64,000 bases of DNA from Apiospora phragmitis (Eukaryota; Ascomycota; Sordariomycetes; Amphisphaeriales; Apiosporaceae). Position numbers and translations under genes: made by a program. The notes below the pieces were generated by a model. That model was not told where the DNA came from, did not search any database, and was given only the letters and a program-made list of their open reading frames with translations. How positions within the stretch are numbered: position 1 is the stretch's first letter; the number at the start of each line of letters is the position of its first letter. Shown in pieces: positions 21,407 through 35,650 of this stretch. The stretch covers positions 1,488,001 to 1,552,000 of the forward strand of contig JAQQWL010000005.1 of NCBI GenBank assembly GCA_038363925.1, given 5' to 3'.

Positions 21407-23482
21407 ATGAGAGAAGACAGCCAATCCACATCAGTTGCGCCGAGCTACAGGACCCTGAATAGCCATATCGATCTACATACACAGGATGAAGATGTACATC
21501 CCGACGATGTAGGGTCTGAGGCCAATCCAGTGACACACGATGGCTATGCCAATCCTTCCAAGACAGATCTCCTACTTAAGTCCAAGTTTAGGTCAAAAAC
21601 CCGCAGCTGTATTCGCAACTGATGGTTATGGGAGCTGCTTGCTGTGCTACTCAGTCTTGGCTGTATGATGGCCATTGTCGTTATTGCTGCCAAAACCGAC
21701 AATACGCCCCTTTCTGAATGGACGTCCCCTATCGGCATCAACGCTCTTTTCTCCATCCTCATCACGGTCTCCAAAGCGGCCATGTTACTACCAATCAGCG
21801 AGTGCATCAATCAGATTCAGTGGCTCTATTTCGCAAGAAAAGAGCGCCGTCTGGATCCTTGTCAGCGTTAGACGATGCCAGCAAGGGGCCCTGGGGAGCT
21901 CTGCTGTTCCTAAACCCCTCTAATGTTAAATTATGGCCACTGTTGGCAACGGTCGGAGCAATCCTTATTCTGGTGGCCATGGCGGTGGGACCTTTCGCTC
22001 AGCAAACAGTGGTCATTCGGACGGAGAGGGTGGGCGAGCAGAAGTCCGGCTCTTCCATTCACGTTTCTTCCGGTTTTGATACAGGCGACCCTTCTGAGGC
22101 GGAACTTGACCCTAGTAAAGCGTTTGAACGTAAGTGGCTCATAATACTATGTAAGTATATATCTACTATGGGTTTGTTACTAAGTAAAATTTAGCCCCTA
22201 TTACTGGCAACAAACCACAAAGAGCCTTTCTTAATGGCGTCTTCGATCTTGGATCCAATTTCCAATTCATATGCCCGTCAGGTAACTGTACTTGGTCCGA
22301 TTTCATCTCGCTTGCCATATACAGCATCTGTGTGGATGTCTCAGACAAGACACAACTTGTCGATGGATGCACAAGGCAAGTAGTCGCAACCGCAGGAGAC
22401 CAGCACGAGCCGGTCTTGTCAGAATGCGACGAATTTCGCAATGCTATATTCACTACACCGGAATGGCTTGTATTACCAATCACTGTTGAGGTAAAGGCAG
22501 GCTTCGCTATTCACATGGCCGAGGTAGCCGGTAACGTTACTCTCGACTACACGCCCCATTCTGCGAATCAGACAGTAACGGAAAAGCTCCTTTCTTTGGC
22601 TATTATCCAGTTCAAGGATACTTACGTATAAAGGTGGAAACAAAACAACAGGTGACCCAGCGAAAGGCTACTGGACGGCAACAGAGTGTGCGGTGAGCTG
22701 GTGCGCCAAGACATTTAGAGACGTTGAAATCGTAAGTCCATCTTCATCTTGGCTTTCCATACTCAAAATTGAGGTAGATACTGATACTTCTACAGTCGAA
22801 TGGGATACTGAAGCCCTAAAATTTGTCAGAAATACCTCTCCACCCAAATCCTGACCTGGATCTAAATGAATATGGGTTGATATATTATCTAGTACCTCGT
22901 ACTGATGGCAACGCAAGAAATCTCACCGACACCATGTGGCCTTTGCAAAACAATTCCTTCAGAACTGTGAGCCAGGACCACTCAAGCTTGTCTGCATCCA
23001 TGGGAGGGATGTTCACGTTCAGAAAACATGCCTTGGACACATCCTTCTCGATCGGCTCAATGTTGGGATATCTCAAAAACGTTTCGGAAGTTGTAGCCAG
23101 CATAACGGATAGTATGACAAATTCTATTCGCTCGGGTCCAGGTGCCATCCCGGCCGAGGGAACTACGTGGCGTCAAGAGGCGGGAATTCACATCGAGTGG
23201 GCTTGGCTGATCCTTCCTCTCGCCTTCGTGCTTTCAGGTGCAGCCCTCTTCGCCGCCACGGTGGTGTTGAGCAGTTGTCAACACCGTGGGTAGCCTCTAT
23301 GGAAGTCCTCGATGTGGCCGTTGGTCTTCCAAGGATTTGAAGAGTGGAGCGTTCAGGAGAGGTCTGCGAGGGAAGACGGTTCACTTCGAGAGGGAAAGGA
23401 GATGGAGGAGATGGCCAAGGCGATCCGTATCACACTGAAACAGAACGGATTAGGGGCGCGGAAGCTCAAGCGTGCTTGGTAG
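21407..23482 (+). pseudogene. broken DUF3176-family membrane protein gene
   Basis: Pattern of fungal DUF3176 integral membrane proteins of unknown function. In order: a polar N-terminus from ATG 21407, then WLWELLAVLLSLGCMMAIVV and INALFSILITVSKAAMLLPI (two membrane helices). Next come SKGPWGALLFL and another helix (LLATVGAILILVAMAVGPFA). An extracellular Cys motif (CPSGNCTWSDF) and TATECAVSWCAKTF follow, then a C-terminal helix (WAWLILPLAFVLSGAALFAA) and a PLWKSS motif. Introns are visible at about 22131-22193 and 22732-22794. The frame is broken by stops at 21620-21622 (TGA), 22817-22819 (TAA) and 23291-23293 (TAG). It is also broken by frameshifts near 21830 and 22628. Each stop can be undone by reversing one transition. 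The family call is good; the gene is non-functional as read. Confidence 0.75.
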
Positions 23483-24099
23483 TTAATTACTGTAGGTCTC
23501 CGTCCATCGGGCTTCGAAGAAGACTTGCCTGAACAAACTGTTGGAGCTACGGTATGGTGAGATCGTTCAAGCAGTTGACGAGGCTATCCGATTTCACACC
23601 TCCGCTGTCAAACTAGGACAGCGATCTTATTACTCAACCCAGGAGCTACGTGCTACTACGAGATGAATCAGTGTTCTGGCGAAGACTCGTCGGCAGCAAC
23701 ACCCAGCAGCAGCTCGGATATAATTTGACGATCGTTGACGTAGCCATGATGATGAGAAGGGGGCCAGCAGAGAGACGGCGAGGAGTACAATAGCAGTGGA
23801 AGCATACGGAGGCGTGCGATACTGTCATGGCAGACTCAGCTTTGGCACCCATACTGCTCAGCTTTGAGGGGAAGCCTGGGGGTTATGCGACTTAAATTTC
23901 ACTTCAGGGGATCGCGCGACACTCATATGAGCAACTTATCTGTAGCCCGCAATGGACCACTGCCCATGTTTCTGTTACATATCTATTGACCGGAGTTGTC
24001 GCTCTTTCATCGGCCTATATACTGGGCTCCATGCTATGTCCACGATAGCCTGATACAGGAAGAATGATAAAAGCGGGATCGGGATGCGAGATATATAGA

Positions 24100-24118
24100 G
24101 AAGAAGAAGAAGAAGAAA
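24100..24118. repeat. (GAA)n microsatellite
   Basis: Six consecutive GAA units followed by an A-rich end. Confidence 0.85.
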
Positions 24119-26562
24119 ACATTAATATTCCATCCAAATTCGCTTTTACTTTAACTACCTTACAAACCACAACAGCTCTATTCAAAAGGGGAGTATGAGG
24201 TTATCCACACATTGTGATATCAAAATCGGTGCAATCTTAGAAGACCAGCCCCTCCACCACTTTTATCACCTTCTTCATGGTCCTCTGGCTATAGGGAGTA
24301 CCCGAACCTCTCAAGCTTGCACACTCGATCCCGTAACAGTCAAGGCAATTGATATCTGACTACCGCTCGAACTTCTCAGACCATGAGAAAAAACCCGCTA
24401 CCTCACATCCCGTGAGGATGGCTCACTCACTAGCCACATGCGGCGAAATCGCCGAGCCTTGCCTCCCCCCTTTCCCGCCTCCGCCCCTCATGTTCCTTCA
24501 CTCGCACGTATGTATGCAAGTAAGCCTGAGAGCAGGCAGGCAAGAAGCGATCGGCGCGCCGGAGATGCCGTCCTTGGTAGAGACCTCGGCAGACGAAATA
24601 ACTGCCCTGCGTTTCTGCGCGTAGCGCTGTGTGCATGGGTGTGGCGAAAGAGTCAGCAGACTCGATGGTGTGGCCAATGATGATCTACCCAGTCAGCCCA
24701 AGCTGGGGGATCTGGGAATGCGGTGTGTGTGGGTGGGAAGGGGAAGGCAAAGCGAAGCGCCGATAGAATCGCCGGGCACCCAAGAACCCTCAGGGATCTT
24801 ATGAGCCTGGCTGCTGGGAAGGGGGCCCTTGCGGGAGCCAAATTCCCTGAAGTGGGTGGTGAACCCAAATAACTCTAAAATCTCACATCCATCTCGGCTC
24901 GTCTGGTTTCGTGGTTCCTTCGGAGGATCTAATTGCCAATAGCACACCACCCCATCCCGCGAAGGAGGAGATATCCCCGGAAGCTGGGGGGAAGGAATGT
25001 GGGGTAGCGCGGAAGGGGGAACGTCAAGCGAGTAGCGGAAGGATCAGGGAGGGAAAAAAGGGAAGAAAAATAGCTAAGTACATTAATTAGATTGCAGGTA
25101 CTTAGGCAACAGCAGCAACACATCCATTGTCAAGTCGTTCTGCGTAACATGAAACCGAAGCGCAGCAACTGCCGGCACACACGTAAGATGCAAGGGCCCT
25201 GATAGGAAGGGCAAGCAGGGCTTAAGTAAGTGAAAGAAAAGTAGAAGGCGGTATTGAGTTGTGATGAGATGAGCGCCGACTTCGTACCCCGTTAACGCCC
25301 GGCTTCCCGCTCTTGATGCAAGGCTACTAGGTAGCAAATAATACCGCCGCCCAGTGAGAACACAACGGAAGGAAGGGAAGAAAAGGGAAAAAGGTTGTGT
25401 GGAAGAGCCTAAACAGCGGTGACGGGTAGGGATAACTGCGTTGTCTTTCGAACCATGTCAGACTGTGAGACGAGTCACAATATTTCCTCCTAAATTTAGA
25501 CAACGGGGTTTTGGTGGTGACGTTGACGGATGATGACGCGCCCAGAAACCGTGCCACCCAGACATCGTAGGGTCAAGAAGGAAAAACCTACAGCCGCAAC
25601 AGCGCTTAGAGACATGTAGGTGAGCTAAAGAAAGAACGTTATGTGGAAAAAGACACTACAAATAAACAGACGGAAGGAGAGAAAAGCAAACGTCTGCAGT
25701 CAAAGTGGGAAATGGAAAGATTGGACATGTGGTCCTTTTAGGACTTGACGTTCCAATAAACACTTCTGCAGCCGCACCGGCTTGCATCATGAGGCTACAT
25801 TATCAGTCTTAAAAATAGTAGCAGCTTGCTTAAAATAGAGGCGGTCCTGAACCAACGACGACCCAAGACCACGGACAGAATCCGTTTACCTATGAAGGAC
25901 CCTTCTGGTTACATACGTGATGATGTATGGCTGCTGCTCACATGCACCTATATCCAACACCGGTAACAGGACCGGGGAGGGAGATCTAGATGCCTATGTA
26001 CTCCTTAGTCTGAAGGGACATGAGGCACGCATGCACACCGAGACTGGACCTCCCGGGCCCCCCCTGACGTTGATTTTAACCTTCGCGGCTCTGTTGCTCA
26101 GGTACACCAATTACATCGGCGTGATAAGGACAAGGGACACGTGCATGACACCAACAGCGTAGCTTCAACCCGAGTGCGAGAGGGAGGGGAGGGAGAGATT
26201 GGCGCCCGCAGATACGTGGTCGTCGTGGAGGCGCCCAGCACAGACGGGGCATGCAGGACCCTGAATAGCTTCTTAGCTTGCTTCTACAGATCTCACAGAG
26301 AGACTGGGGAGCAGCAGCCAGAAGGGCATCGGCGGGCCAATGATGTGTCATGGAGGCAGCAGCGGCGCTTCTAGAAGAGGTATGCACCATGGGCCATGGG
26401 TCGTAGCTGGCCTGAGCGCTTCTCGCGATATGCAAAGAGCGAACTGTGTATCTGCAATGAGCGACGGGAACCTCGCATGAGGGCGCGTGTTAGCAGTAGC
26501 GCCCATGTACGCCTCCGTCATCGTCAGTCAGTCCCACCCCGTGCCCGCGTCGACAACAATGG

Positions 26563-26602
26563 CGTCGACGTTGACCAGTAAACGTCGACGTTGACCAGTA
26601 AA
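26563..26602. repeat. perfect 20-bp tandem duplication
   Basis: CGTCGACGTTGACCAGTAAA occurs twice head to tail (26563-26582, 26583-26602) with no mismatch, in non-coding DNA. Confidence 0.9.
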
Positions 26603-29600
26603 GCGAGCCCGGGCGGATCCCAGGGCGACGGAACCCAGGGGAAGATGCAAGTCATCGTTCGCGAAGACGACAAAAATAGCCTATCCACGTAGGCCGCACA
26701 GGTAACTGGTAACCACGGGCGCTTCGTTCGCGATGGTAGTGGTGGATAGGCGATTGACGGTCGCCCAAGAAGGAAATATTCTAGAATGTTAGGTCAGTGT
26801 TGAGCCACAGGTGCTAAGAGGAGAGGCGGCGGCGCTTAAAACCGTCATGGGACGGCGGCTATCCAGGAACGCCTGTTCATCATTGGCCAGGCCCGAGCTG
26901 TCTGATGATGAAGCCTTTTCGAATGAGCGCTTACAAGTGCCCGCTAGATACGATCTCGAAAGGTCTGAGCCAGATAGAAACGCACTTGATCAATTCTTTG
27001 AAATTGGTGCCCAGTTTCAGAAAGGTAGGCTGACTGTCTGACTGGGGGTGGTGATCTTGAGGCTCTTTCGACCGGAGAGTCGGGTAACGAACGGGTGATA
27101 AATTGCTGGTCTAGGCGAGAGGTCGGTCACGGGGGGGGGGCAGGTCAACCAGTCCATCCCAGCAACTGTACCCATGTCGTGCCGTTCAGCTGCATTAACA
27201 TACTCCTGAATAGTTGATCCTTCGCTTGTGACCATCGAGCCGAAGGAATCGGTTCGCGTTAATCCCGTTGAGTCTCAGGACGGCGACCACTTTTAGCGCG
27301 GTTCTTGTCATATTTGTCCAAGCCAGCCCCGATGCTTGTCAAGGTATTGCGACGACGCAGGCTCAGCGGATTGCCTGACTGTCCCCATTCCTTCTCGACC
27401 CTTTTACCTCGGCTGCTGCCCCATCTTTGATGACATCGCTGGCTCCTCCTACGCTACCTCCTACAAGGCTCTAACCACTATTCCGGGTGTGCACATGCAT
27501 GCTGTTGGATCTTGATATTGCCCTGGCACAAAGGAGATGAGGAGTTTGGCAATCCTTGAATGGACAGCTCCGGTATGAGCAAGCCAACGACCATTCAGCC
27601 CATATAGACTTGGAATTACCTCAACGGGAAGGACATCCTTCGCTCTTCGGTCCCGCCCAGCCCGTTCCTGTCTTCTCGCCCTGCGCAATGACATGATAAT
27701 ATATGGGTGGGCGTGGGAGGTGAGGGAGGGTTGTTTGCCGTGCTAGGCGCATTGGCTTCCCAGTGCGACCATCCGGAATCGGCCTGGCTAATAATAATAC
27801 TCCCTGTTTCTCGTCACAAGGACCAACGCAAACAAATTGAACATTGAACCACGCCCTTGGGATGGATCAGCCACCATTGTCCAGAAAGGGACATGCCGAC
27901 GAACTACACCCTAGCGACCCCTCAACAAAACTCGCTATTTCGAGAACCAACAACACCAACCGCTTTCTTGGACTCATATTGCTGTTATTTACCTGTTCTA
28001 TTGATAGCCAGGTAATCCATGGATGGGAAGAGACCTGGCCATTCTGGGACGGATATTGTTTGGCTTGTGATCTGTGATCGGGTGCGGTAACCAGAAGAAA
28101 CGACAAACCGGACCATTCGTAGTTAGGGCGTTCTCGAAGCAAATAAGCTGAGAAGTGACGAAAGCATTTCTCGGCTGCCTAGGTAGTTGATTGTAAGCGG
28201 CTGGCGCGAAACAAAATGCACACTCGGGTACTTGGTATCTCGGCTATTCAGCCGCCGTTCTGAAGCCGAAAGAACCCGTTTCGGAACTCTAATAGTAACC
28301 ACTAACGAAGAAATAGGCTCGATGATTCTGAAACACATATCATGCCCTTCATTTTCCGAGAATCACCAAGGGCTGTTTGTAGACTGATATACGGAGTGAG
28401 GAACCGTATTGAGTGGTGTATTGATGTATCTTATTCCGAGGTGCATTACTCCGAGGAGCACGCAAAAAGCTAGATGACGGTCGGTGTTACGGTGTAGCGT
28501 GCGAGTGGCTGAGAGCAATCATGATCAATTGACGAGGGAAAAGTACTTGTCGAATGAAGTACCTTGGGCCAAGCAAGCAAGCTCACAGAGCCCTTGGCGA
28601 TGGTTTACTCAACGTCACACTAGCGTCGTAAATCGCGCTTCTTCTGTTGGTACGGCATGTATCTCTTGACTCTTGGGACTCAAACACCAAAGTCTGGTTA
28701 AACGGTAAGGTTGTGTCAAGCGCTGCTGCCCCGCAGAGCACTGAAGAGAGGGAACGAGCCACTCAGGCCAATCTGTCAGTACCCCCCAGGGTTGGCATCC
28801 GTGCGAGTGCCAGGTGAGAGGGGGAGAGCAGCAGGGGAGATACAAAGGGACAAGGGGGGCTCCGGTTTTATTAGACGATGTCAAGTTGGCTGGTTGGCGT
28901 CAAAGCTGATCAGTTCCCATAGAAGCGGAAAAGTGCCCGCACAGCGGCGCCAGCAGGGGGAGGGTCGCAGGGGGGCCATGTCGTGGACAAGGGTTCCATG
29001 CAAGGACTGATGGTCTTCCTGCGAGGATCGAGCCAGGCTGGCAGCCCATCGTAAACTGTCTGAGTCGAACCTGAATCGCGCCTACCGCATCCAACCCCCA
29101 GAACCAACGCCAACGAGTACCGGCCGCTGTGCCGTTGAAAGCGGCCTCATCTCCAGGCCTTTCGAACCTGGCCTCTCCTATTTTATACGTTATCTGATCC
29201 CCACCATCGCTATTCGATTATCGTGTATTCGATCGCAAGTGTTTCAAGTCGTCAATGACGCCATTGCTCAGTGGTGTGCGTGGATTTCTTTTTTGCTGTG
29301 CCCTTTCGTTGTGGTCTGATTCCAGCGCCCGGAGTGTTATTGATGGTAGAGTCTGTCTGCCCTTGTGCGAGAATCCGGACAGCGACTGTCGGTCTTGCCG
29401 CAATAGGCACCCGTTGACTGAACAGAAGTTCCTTTCAGTTACAGTCGACTGGCTCATCTCGGCCACACTAGTCCGAATTGTACACTACACCGAGATCAAC
29501 CACTGCACATCGGAATATTTCCAAAACGTGGAGTGGAGGAGAGGGCGAAAAGACATCTGACAGATGACGATACCACGGTTCCGCGGCGGCACTAGTGGAG

Positions 29601-32600
29601 GCCAAGTCACTGTTAGTCGTCACCTTTACGCCGCCCGCTTCTGGAGTTGAGTTGCTTTGACGCCCGTGTCTATTCCCTTTGCGCAGATGTGCACAAGAAA
29701 GATAGACGAGGAGGGAGGCAGCCAATTGGACCACTAGTCAAGGTGTGTCTGTATGTCGTGTATTTCTGCTTGCTGGCCCGAGGTGATACCTGCCTTACGA
29801 GTATGTACTGCATGAGAACGAATAGAAAGAGGCGAGTCTGTGTAAGTTACATTGAGACGGGGATGCGCCACGGAAGCCACACCACATCGCCTATGCGAAC
29901 TCGGCGAAGCGTTGAAGTTCTAAATTAAGACTCGGTATCGCTCCTGGGGGAGCTCGCCCTTATTTTCAATAGTGACTGTAGGGCGCATCTGGTGTGCAGT
30001 CTGTCCCTGTCATAGGCCGCGTACTTGGCTCGGTGCAGCCAATGGGTGTAGCGATGCCGCTTAGTATTCATCACTAACCTTAGGTTCTGAGGCGGTTAGT
30101 TTTAGGGCACGGCATTCCAAAGTGGGTGGAGCGGCAGGAAGGAGGGATCTGTCTGTTGCTTCCGCAGATCTAATAATGCGCGTGTGTGGTGCAACAAGCG
30201 CTTCAGGCTACGGTATTGCTTGCATCAAGCCGACCGAACTGTCGGCGGCAGAGTTCACGATGATCAATCAGGTATGTATGTACGTCTTGAAACGATTATG
30301 CGATATTGAACATGTTATGATGTTGTTGGCTCAAGTTGACCAAGGTACGCCCGGTCTGGGGTATGGCATTCTAAAATTAGGCCAGGTTGAGTGGTGGGAT
30401 CAATGGTTGAATATCATCCCAACCAACCAGAATACTTCTTAAACCTAGCATATCCTGTCTATCGTCGATGTTTGTTTCGGCATGTATGCAAGTATGCTAT
30501 CTACAGCAACACATCCATGTAAAGCTATTGGCGTATACTGATTGCAGTATGTAACCTTGTAAGGTTGAGGTTGTTATTGGACGACCATTTGTGTAGTAGT
30601 TGCTTCCTCGTTTTCTCGTTTTCTCGGCCAGATCCCGGCTCCATCCCCAATTCCTCCGGAGGTTGTCCGAATGCTCTATTCTGAGATAGATACCCATGCA
30701 AAATGGAAGTCTATTAGAAGACGAGAATGCCCTGGCCATGCGCTCGTGAACGGAAGTGACTCTACTACTACTATACGTACAAAACTGTACTTTTGCTACC
30801 TAGCCTTTCCGATCCAATTCTGGGAGACTGCTACGGTAAACACCGGAGATTGTCATTGCTGTGGGAGGGGAGGTAGCATTGGAATGTTTCTTTAATCTAC
30901 GATGTACGTACTTCGCAACCATGTCCGTCGTAGCTACCGCCTGCGGGATCTGGTCACGCGGATGCGCTTCGAACATGAGGTAGCCAATTGCTAGGCCTTG
31001 TAGGCCTAGATGCAAGTTCCCCCACTTCGTCATGAACAGCACGACAAAACACATGCGTGCATAACTTACTTCCCACCTGCCGCCGGTGTGTGCCCCTTTT
31101 ATGTTCATCTCCAAGCAGGAAGCCAGAAATACCGAAGAGAGCCCATTGCAAAAATAAAACAACCACCGTGAATCAGTCACATAGTCGCAGATGCGCGTCA
31201 CCAGAAGAAAAGAGGGCCCTCATTACATCCAAGATTCAATTTTGCACCCGAGCAGGATCCCCCTTCTCTGGGCATCGTCCACCGTGCTTGCATGTGATAC
31301 GGCGGACCCATTTCGGTAGATTTTCTCAGGAACCCTGGTCTACCGTGTTGCAGAGCATTGCCGTTCACGTATGTACGTTCCGTCATGGCAATAGGTAGCG
31401 GCATTGTCAGAATAGCTGGTAAGCACTATAGCGACCCTAGAGCTTACCACTTACTGCACTGCTACCAGCGCATCGCGGCAAATGGAACAAGTGCAAGGCA
31501 CTTACTTGGCGGCACGCACCAACCCGGGAGGAGAACCTAACCTGCATCCAGATGCTACTACATGCACGCAACATGAACTTATGTACACATGTAGGACGAC
31601 AGGCTGGAGCACCGCTGAAGAATCATGGGCGGTGTGTCTGCAAGCAGTCTAGTCTAGTCCAGTCCAGCCCGTACGAGATAACCATCTTGCGACACGAGAC
31701 GTTGTTTCTGACCGCAGAGGGAGTCGCGGGTGCCGGAAGTCAAAATTGCGCTAGCTCGAAATCCAACAAGTCCCATTAGACGCGGCCTGGAAAGGGACAA
31801 GGCTTGCTGCACGGACGCGCGAGGTACCGCTCTCTTCCCAACATGTACCTCCCTCCTATGCACATCCATTCATTTATCCCTTCCACGGAGGCCGCGCCTG
31901 ATGGTGCAACTTAACTTCAACACACCCCTGGCATCGGTTTCCCATTGGCTGGGGCGGACTAGCTGTCGACCAAAATTCGTTGACCCGCTGACATTTTGCC
32001 CAGCAGGCTACTGTGGGCTTCCCATGTACGATTTATGCGAGTATGGAACGGGGTGATCTGCTGTAAGACTCGACTAGAGAGATTGCACCGGTTTTCTTAC
32101 ACGCACTTACATACTGACAACATGTTGTGGGTAGTAGCCGTAACGTTTACTTTCCTGGAATCGCCTCTCACCACGAGAGGCGCATTCAACTCGGCAATTT
32201 GTCCGACCCAGACAGCCTGACGGCATAGATGAACATGGAACGACGCCTTGCACGCGCTGGCCCACCGCTTCCCATCTATCCGAAAGACAATTGGGAGTCC
32301 TGTCAATCTCATTGGCGGCTACTATACGGGGCACACACCTTGCGAGAATAAACTGGTCTCAGCTCTAACAAATCAAAGGATAACCACCGCTACTATTGAT
32401 CGAGTAATACGGAGACAGCAAGAATCCTCCATACAGCATGATCAAACACATTCACTTTATTCTTGGTAGTTTGAGAGTTATATATATATGTGCACATTAT
32501 ATAGGGACGGATCCATCTCACTCCGGCGCTGGCAGAGTACAACCTGCGTTACCGAAACTGCCGTAGGCCCGTGTGGTGATCGAGCCCATGTGGCAGTATC

Positions 32601-35600
32601 GGTGGCTTACTCGTCTCGTTGGGCTGGGTCCTGAATACAATAAGCGGTCGCCAGTCGCGTATCTTGGCGTCTGTCTCGTCAGACATTGCCGGATTGGCCC
32701 TTTCAAGTTAGACTAGCCGGGAGCTGCGGCCAAGCTCGCCACAGCTCAGAATAGTGTTCATGTTTCATGGATGGGTTACAGTACTTCGGACATCTGGTCA
32801 TTCGCCAGAGCTGCTACTGGACGGGCCGAAAGGTATTACTGGGTTAGGCGGTTTGTCATCACTCGCATACGAAGGGTCAGCAGCGAGACATCGATGCCAA
32901 TTTGGGCTAAAAAGGACGGCTTGACGGGCAGCCATTCGAATCCCTGGCTGCATCATGGTGCGGAGGGGCTGGGCATGTCGGTGCTTATGTATGACATGCC
33001 AGCATTCTGCTTGATGCTGCTTGCTGTGCCAGATTTGTGCGGAGGTGATCGACAGCGACTTGCCTGAGCTGTCGCGGCTGTCGAGCTTTTTAGTTTCAAT
33101 ATCCGTTCGTTCAGGTCAGGCAGATCGCGGCCCCCAACAAATTGAGACTATCAGATTCTTACATACAACATACATCATACCACAAGCGGCAACCTGCCTC
33201 ACCTAGCCGTGAGCACTTTAGAGTTTCTCACTGTCCCTGCTCGGTATTCAAGGGGGGAAAAGAACAGGAGAGACATGGGCACCAATTACGAGTATGGGGT
33301 CGCATAGCGCGTCAAGCGGCCCTCATTTGCTGGCAGCCAGATGCTTGTCTCTCCTCGTCTCCTCTCGCTCTCCCTGGCTACGAGCAAACTAGGTCCAATG
33401 GACGCCGCGTCTGGAACGATTGGGCGCCAATTTTTGGGAGGACGGACTCGGGAGAGAGTCATGATGCCTACGGACGCTCGTGCGCATGTATAGACAGCAG
33501 CCATAATAAGCGAGCAGAGTACCCGAGCCAGGACCCATCGTTTGCGCTGGCTTGTGTGGTCCATTAACGTTGTGGCCGACCGCCGCCTAGGGCGTTCTCT
33601 GAGTGGACGAGCGACTATCCGGTCCAAGTCCAGTCTGGCCAAGGCAGGTCTCACGATGCTGTGTGTGTTACCTTCTCTCCGAGCGAGCAGTATATACTTC
33701 CCCCGAGAATAGCGAGAGGCAGGAAAAAGAAAGTACATCGAAACCCATTGAGAATAGGAAGATTGACGAAAGCGAGTGGGTGGAAAGGGTTGCGGCAACC
33801 CCTGCTCCTGTGGCTAACCATTCCTCCACTCACACACTTACCTGACTGCAACCTGAGGTACCTACCTAGACGCACTCGTCCAGGGGGGTATGACCGAAGT
33901 ACAAGGACCCCTGTTTTCCTTACTGGCCTGAGGTACCCTCCCTACCCTAGCAGGGCGCACTAATTTAGTAGATGGCTTTCTAGTCGCGTCTGTCCCCATC
34001 CACCATCCCGTCATGATCAAAGGTACCTCATGTACCGCCCATATACTATCATCCCTACCGCCAGGCCAAAGAGGGCCAGCACGACGAACCCCAGTCGGAT
34101 GCCCCTCAGCCAGCCCGTCGAATTGCTCAGACAGATATCTCTGCGACAGCCGTCCGAATTAGCAGCACCTCCTCTCGCGGATTGTTCAGAGCGAAGCGCC
34201 AGAAACTGGGGCAAGAAAAAAGGCCAGGGTGTGGGGTTTTTAGCTTAGGCGATTAATGTTGCGTTGCGTCTCTCGTCTCTCTCGTCTCTCGCGGGTTGTG
34301 CTGCACGCTGTCGAAAGTAAAGCAAAGTACTTAACAAAGATTACAAAAACAGTCGCAGTACCCGCCGCCGAGGCACACACCTCGTTCCGATTCGCATTTT
34401 ATTGCTTTGCCTTTTGCTGCTTTGCTTTTGCATTGCGTTGACGCTGCGTATCGTTGTGTGTATAATTCGGTCGACGAGAAAACCCGAACGAACTATTACT
34501 ACTTACTCACTTGCCTTACTTACTTTCATGCTACTGGGCTGACTTGCCGCAACCGTGAGAACTACCACTTTTTCTCCGCGGCTCCGTCTCCTTACATCAG
34601 GATCCTAGACCGCAACAACAACTTCCTGCAAATCCGGATCCTTCACCCACACACTCACTCAACTCAACTCAACTTACTCTTTGCTGGGCGAGTGCCATAA
34701 TATGAACAAGTTATAGACCGACTCTGGAACTTTCTTGGGTCGTCTATTTTTGTCCATCTATCTCGTCTCTTGCACCTCGGACGACAATCTGAAACGCAGA
34801 GTTACAGCTCTCGCAGGCGCAGCATAATCGCGCGGTAATCGCCCAAGCGCCCAAATTTCACAACTCACCCTCAACTTACAGATTTTGGAGCCATCTCTCT
34901 TGAAGAGCACAACAGCCTGCAAGGAAGGAAAGGGGATTTGGCAAGGAAGGCGAAAAGGTTGGGAAAGGGTCGTGGACCGACTCTCGCAAACAACAACATC
35001 CTTTGGGATCCCTCACTCTTTTCTCGTATAGTGTGGCCCCAGCGTCGCCAGCAAGTCCAAGGATCTCTTCGGGATAGCCAAGGTAGGAGCATCATCGGGT
35101 ACACCCTGTACGCCATACAGCTCAGCTACGCCCGCCAGCCTTACACAGACGATTCCTATATCGCACTTGCGCAGGAAGAGAGTCCCCGCAACTCAAAGCA
35201 GCCCAATCGCCGGTCATTTTTTTGAAGTTCGGCCCTTAACAATCCAGCCGCATCTGCTTTCTGCGGTGATTTCTGATCACTCCCTCACCGCAGTCTGCGT
35301 CAATTCCGCCTGCAAGTTGGGTTTTCGAGTTTCGTCTCGGCTCTCCGCTCAATTTGTGGCTGTTTGGTGAAATTGGTTACCTCTTTGGGGGCCAATTGAG
35401 TGTTGAGTGCGAAACCTCGTATTCGACTGGGTTGTCGTATTGTTCGGAGCAACTGTTGGCAGTATTGGAAGCTGAGACCGACGCTGTTGGACCAGGACCG
35501 CCAGGTGCAACCAGTAACTCCAAACGCGCGCAACCGTTGCAACGCTGAACACTAGTTCTTGCCCATCGAGGATAGTGTGAGGGCAATCTCTAGTGATTCC

Positions 35601-35650
35601 GCAAACCACGAGCTTCCTTGCGGACATTGCGGATTCTCGCTCAATGCACA

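Larger units (their letters stand above)
23483..35650. other. 12-kb gene-free region
   Basis: Many short frames on both strands, none with family motifs, signal peptides plus domains, or consistent intron-joined extension. Contains a GAA repeat, a perfect 20-bp tandem duplication, a G10 run (27131-27140) and pyrimidine-rich stretches (34250-34700). The last 1 kb is likely promoter and 5' leader of the downstream fusion gene. No transposase, reverse transcriptase, LTR pair or rRNA recognised. Base composition is ordinary, not AT-rich. Confidence 0.45.
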
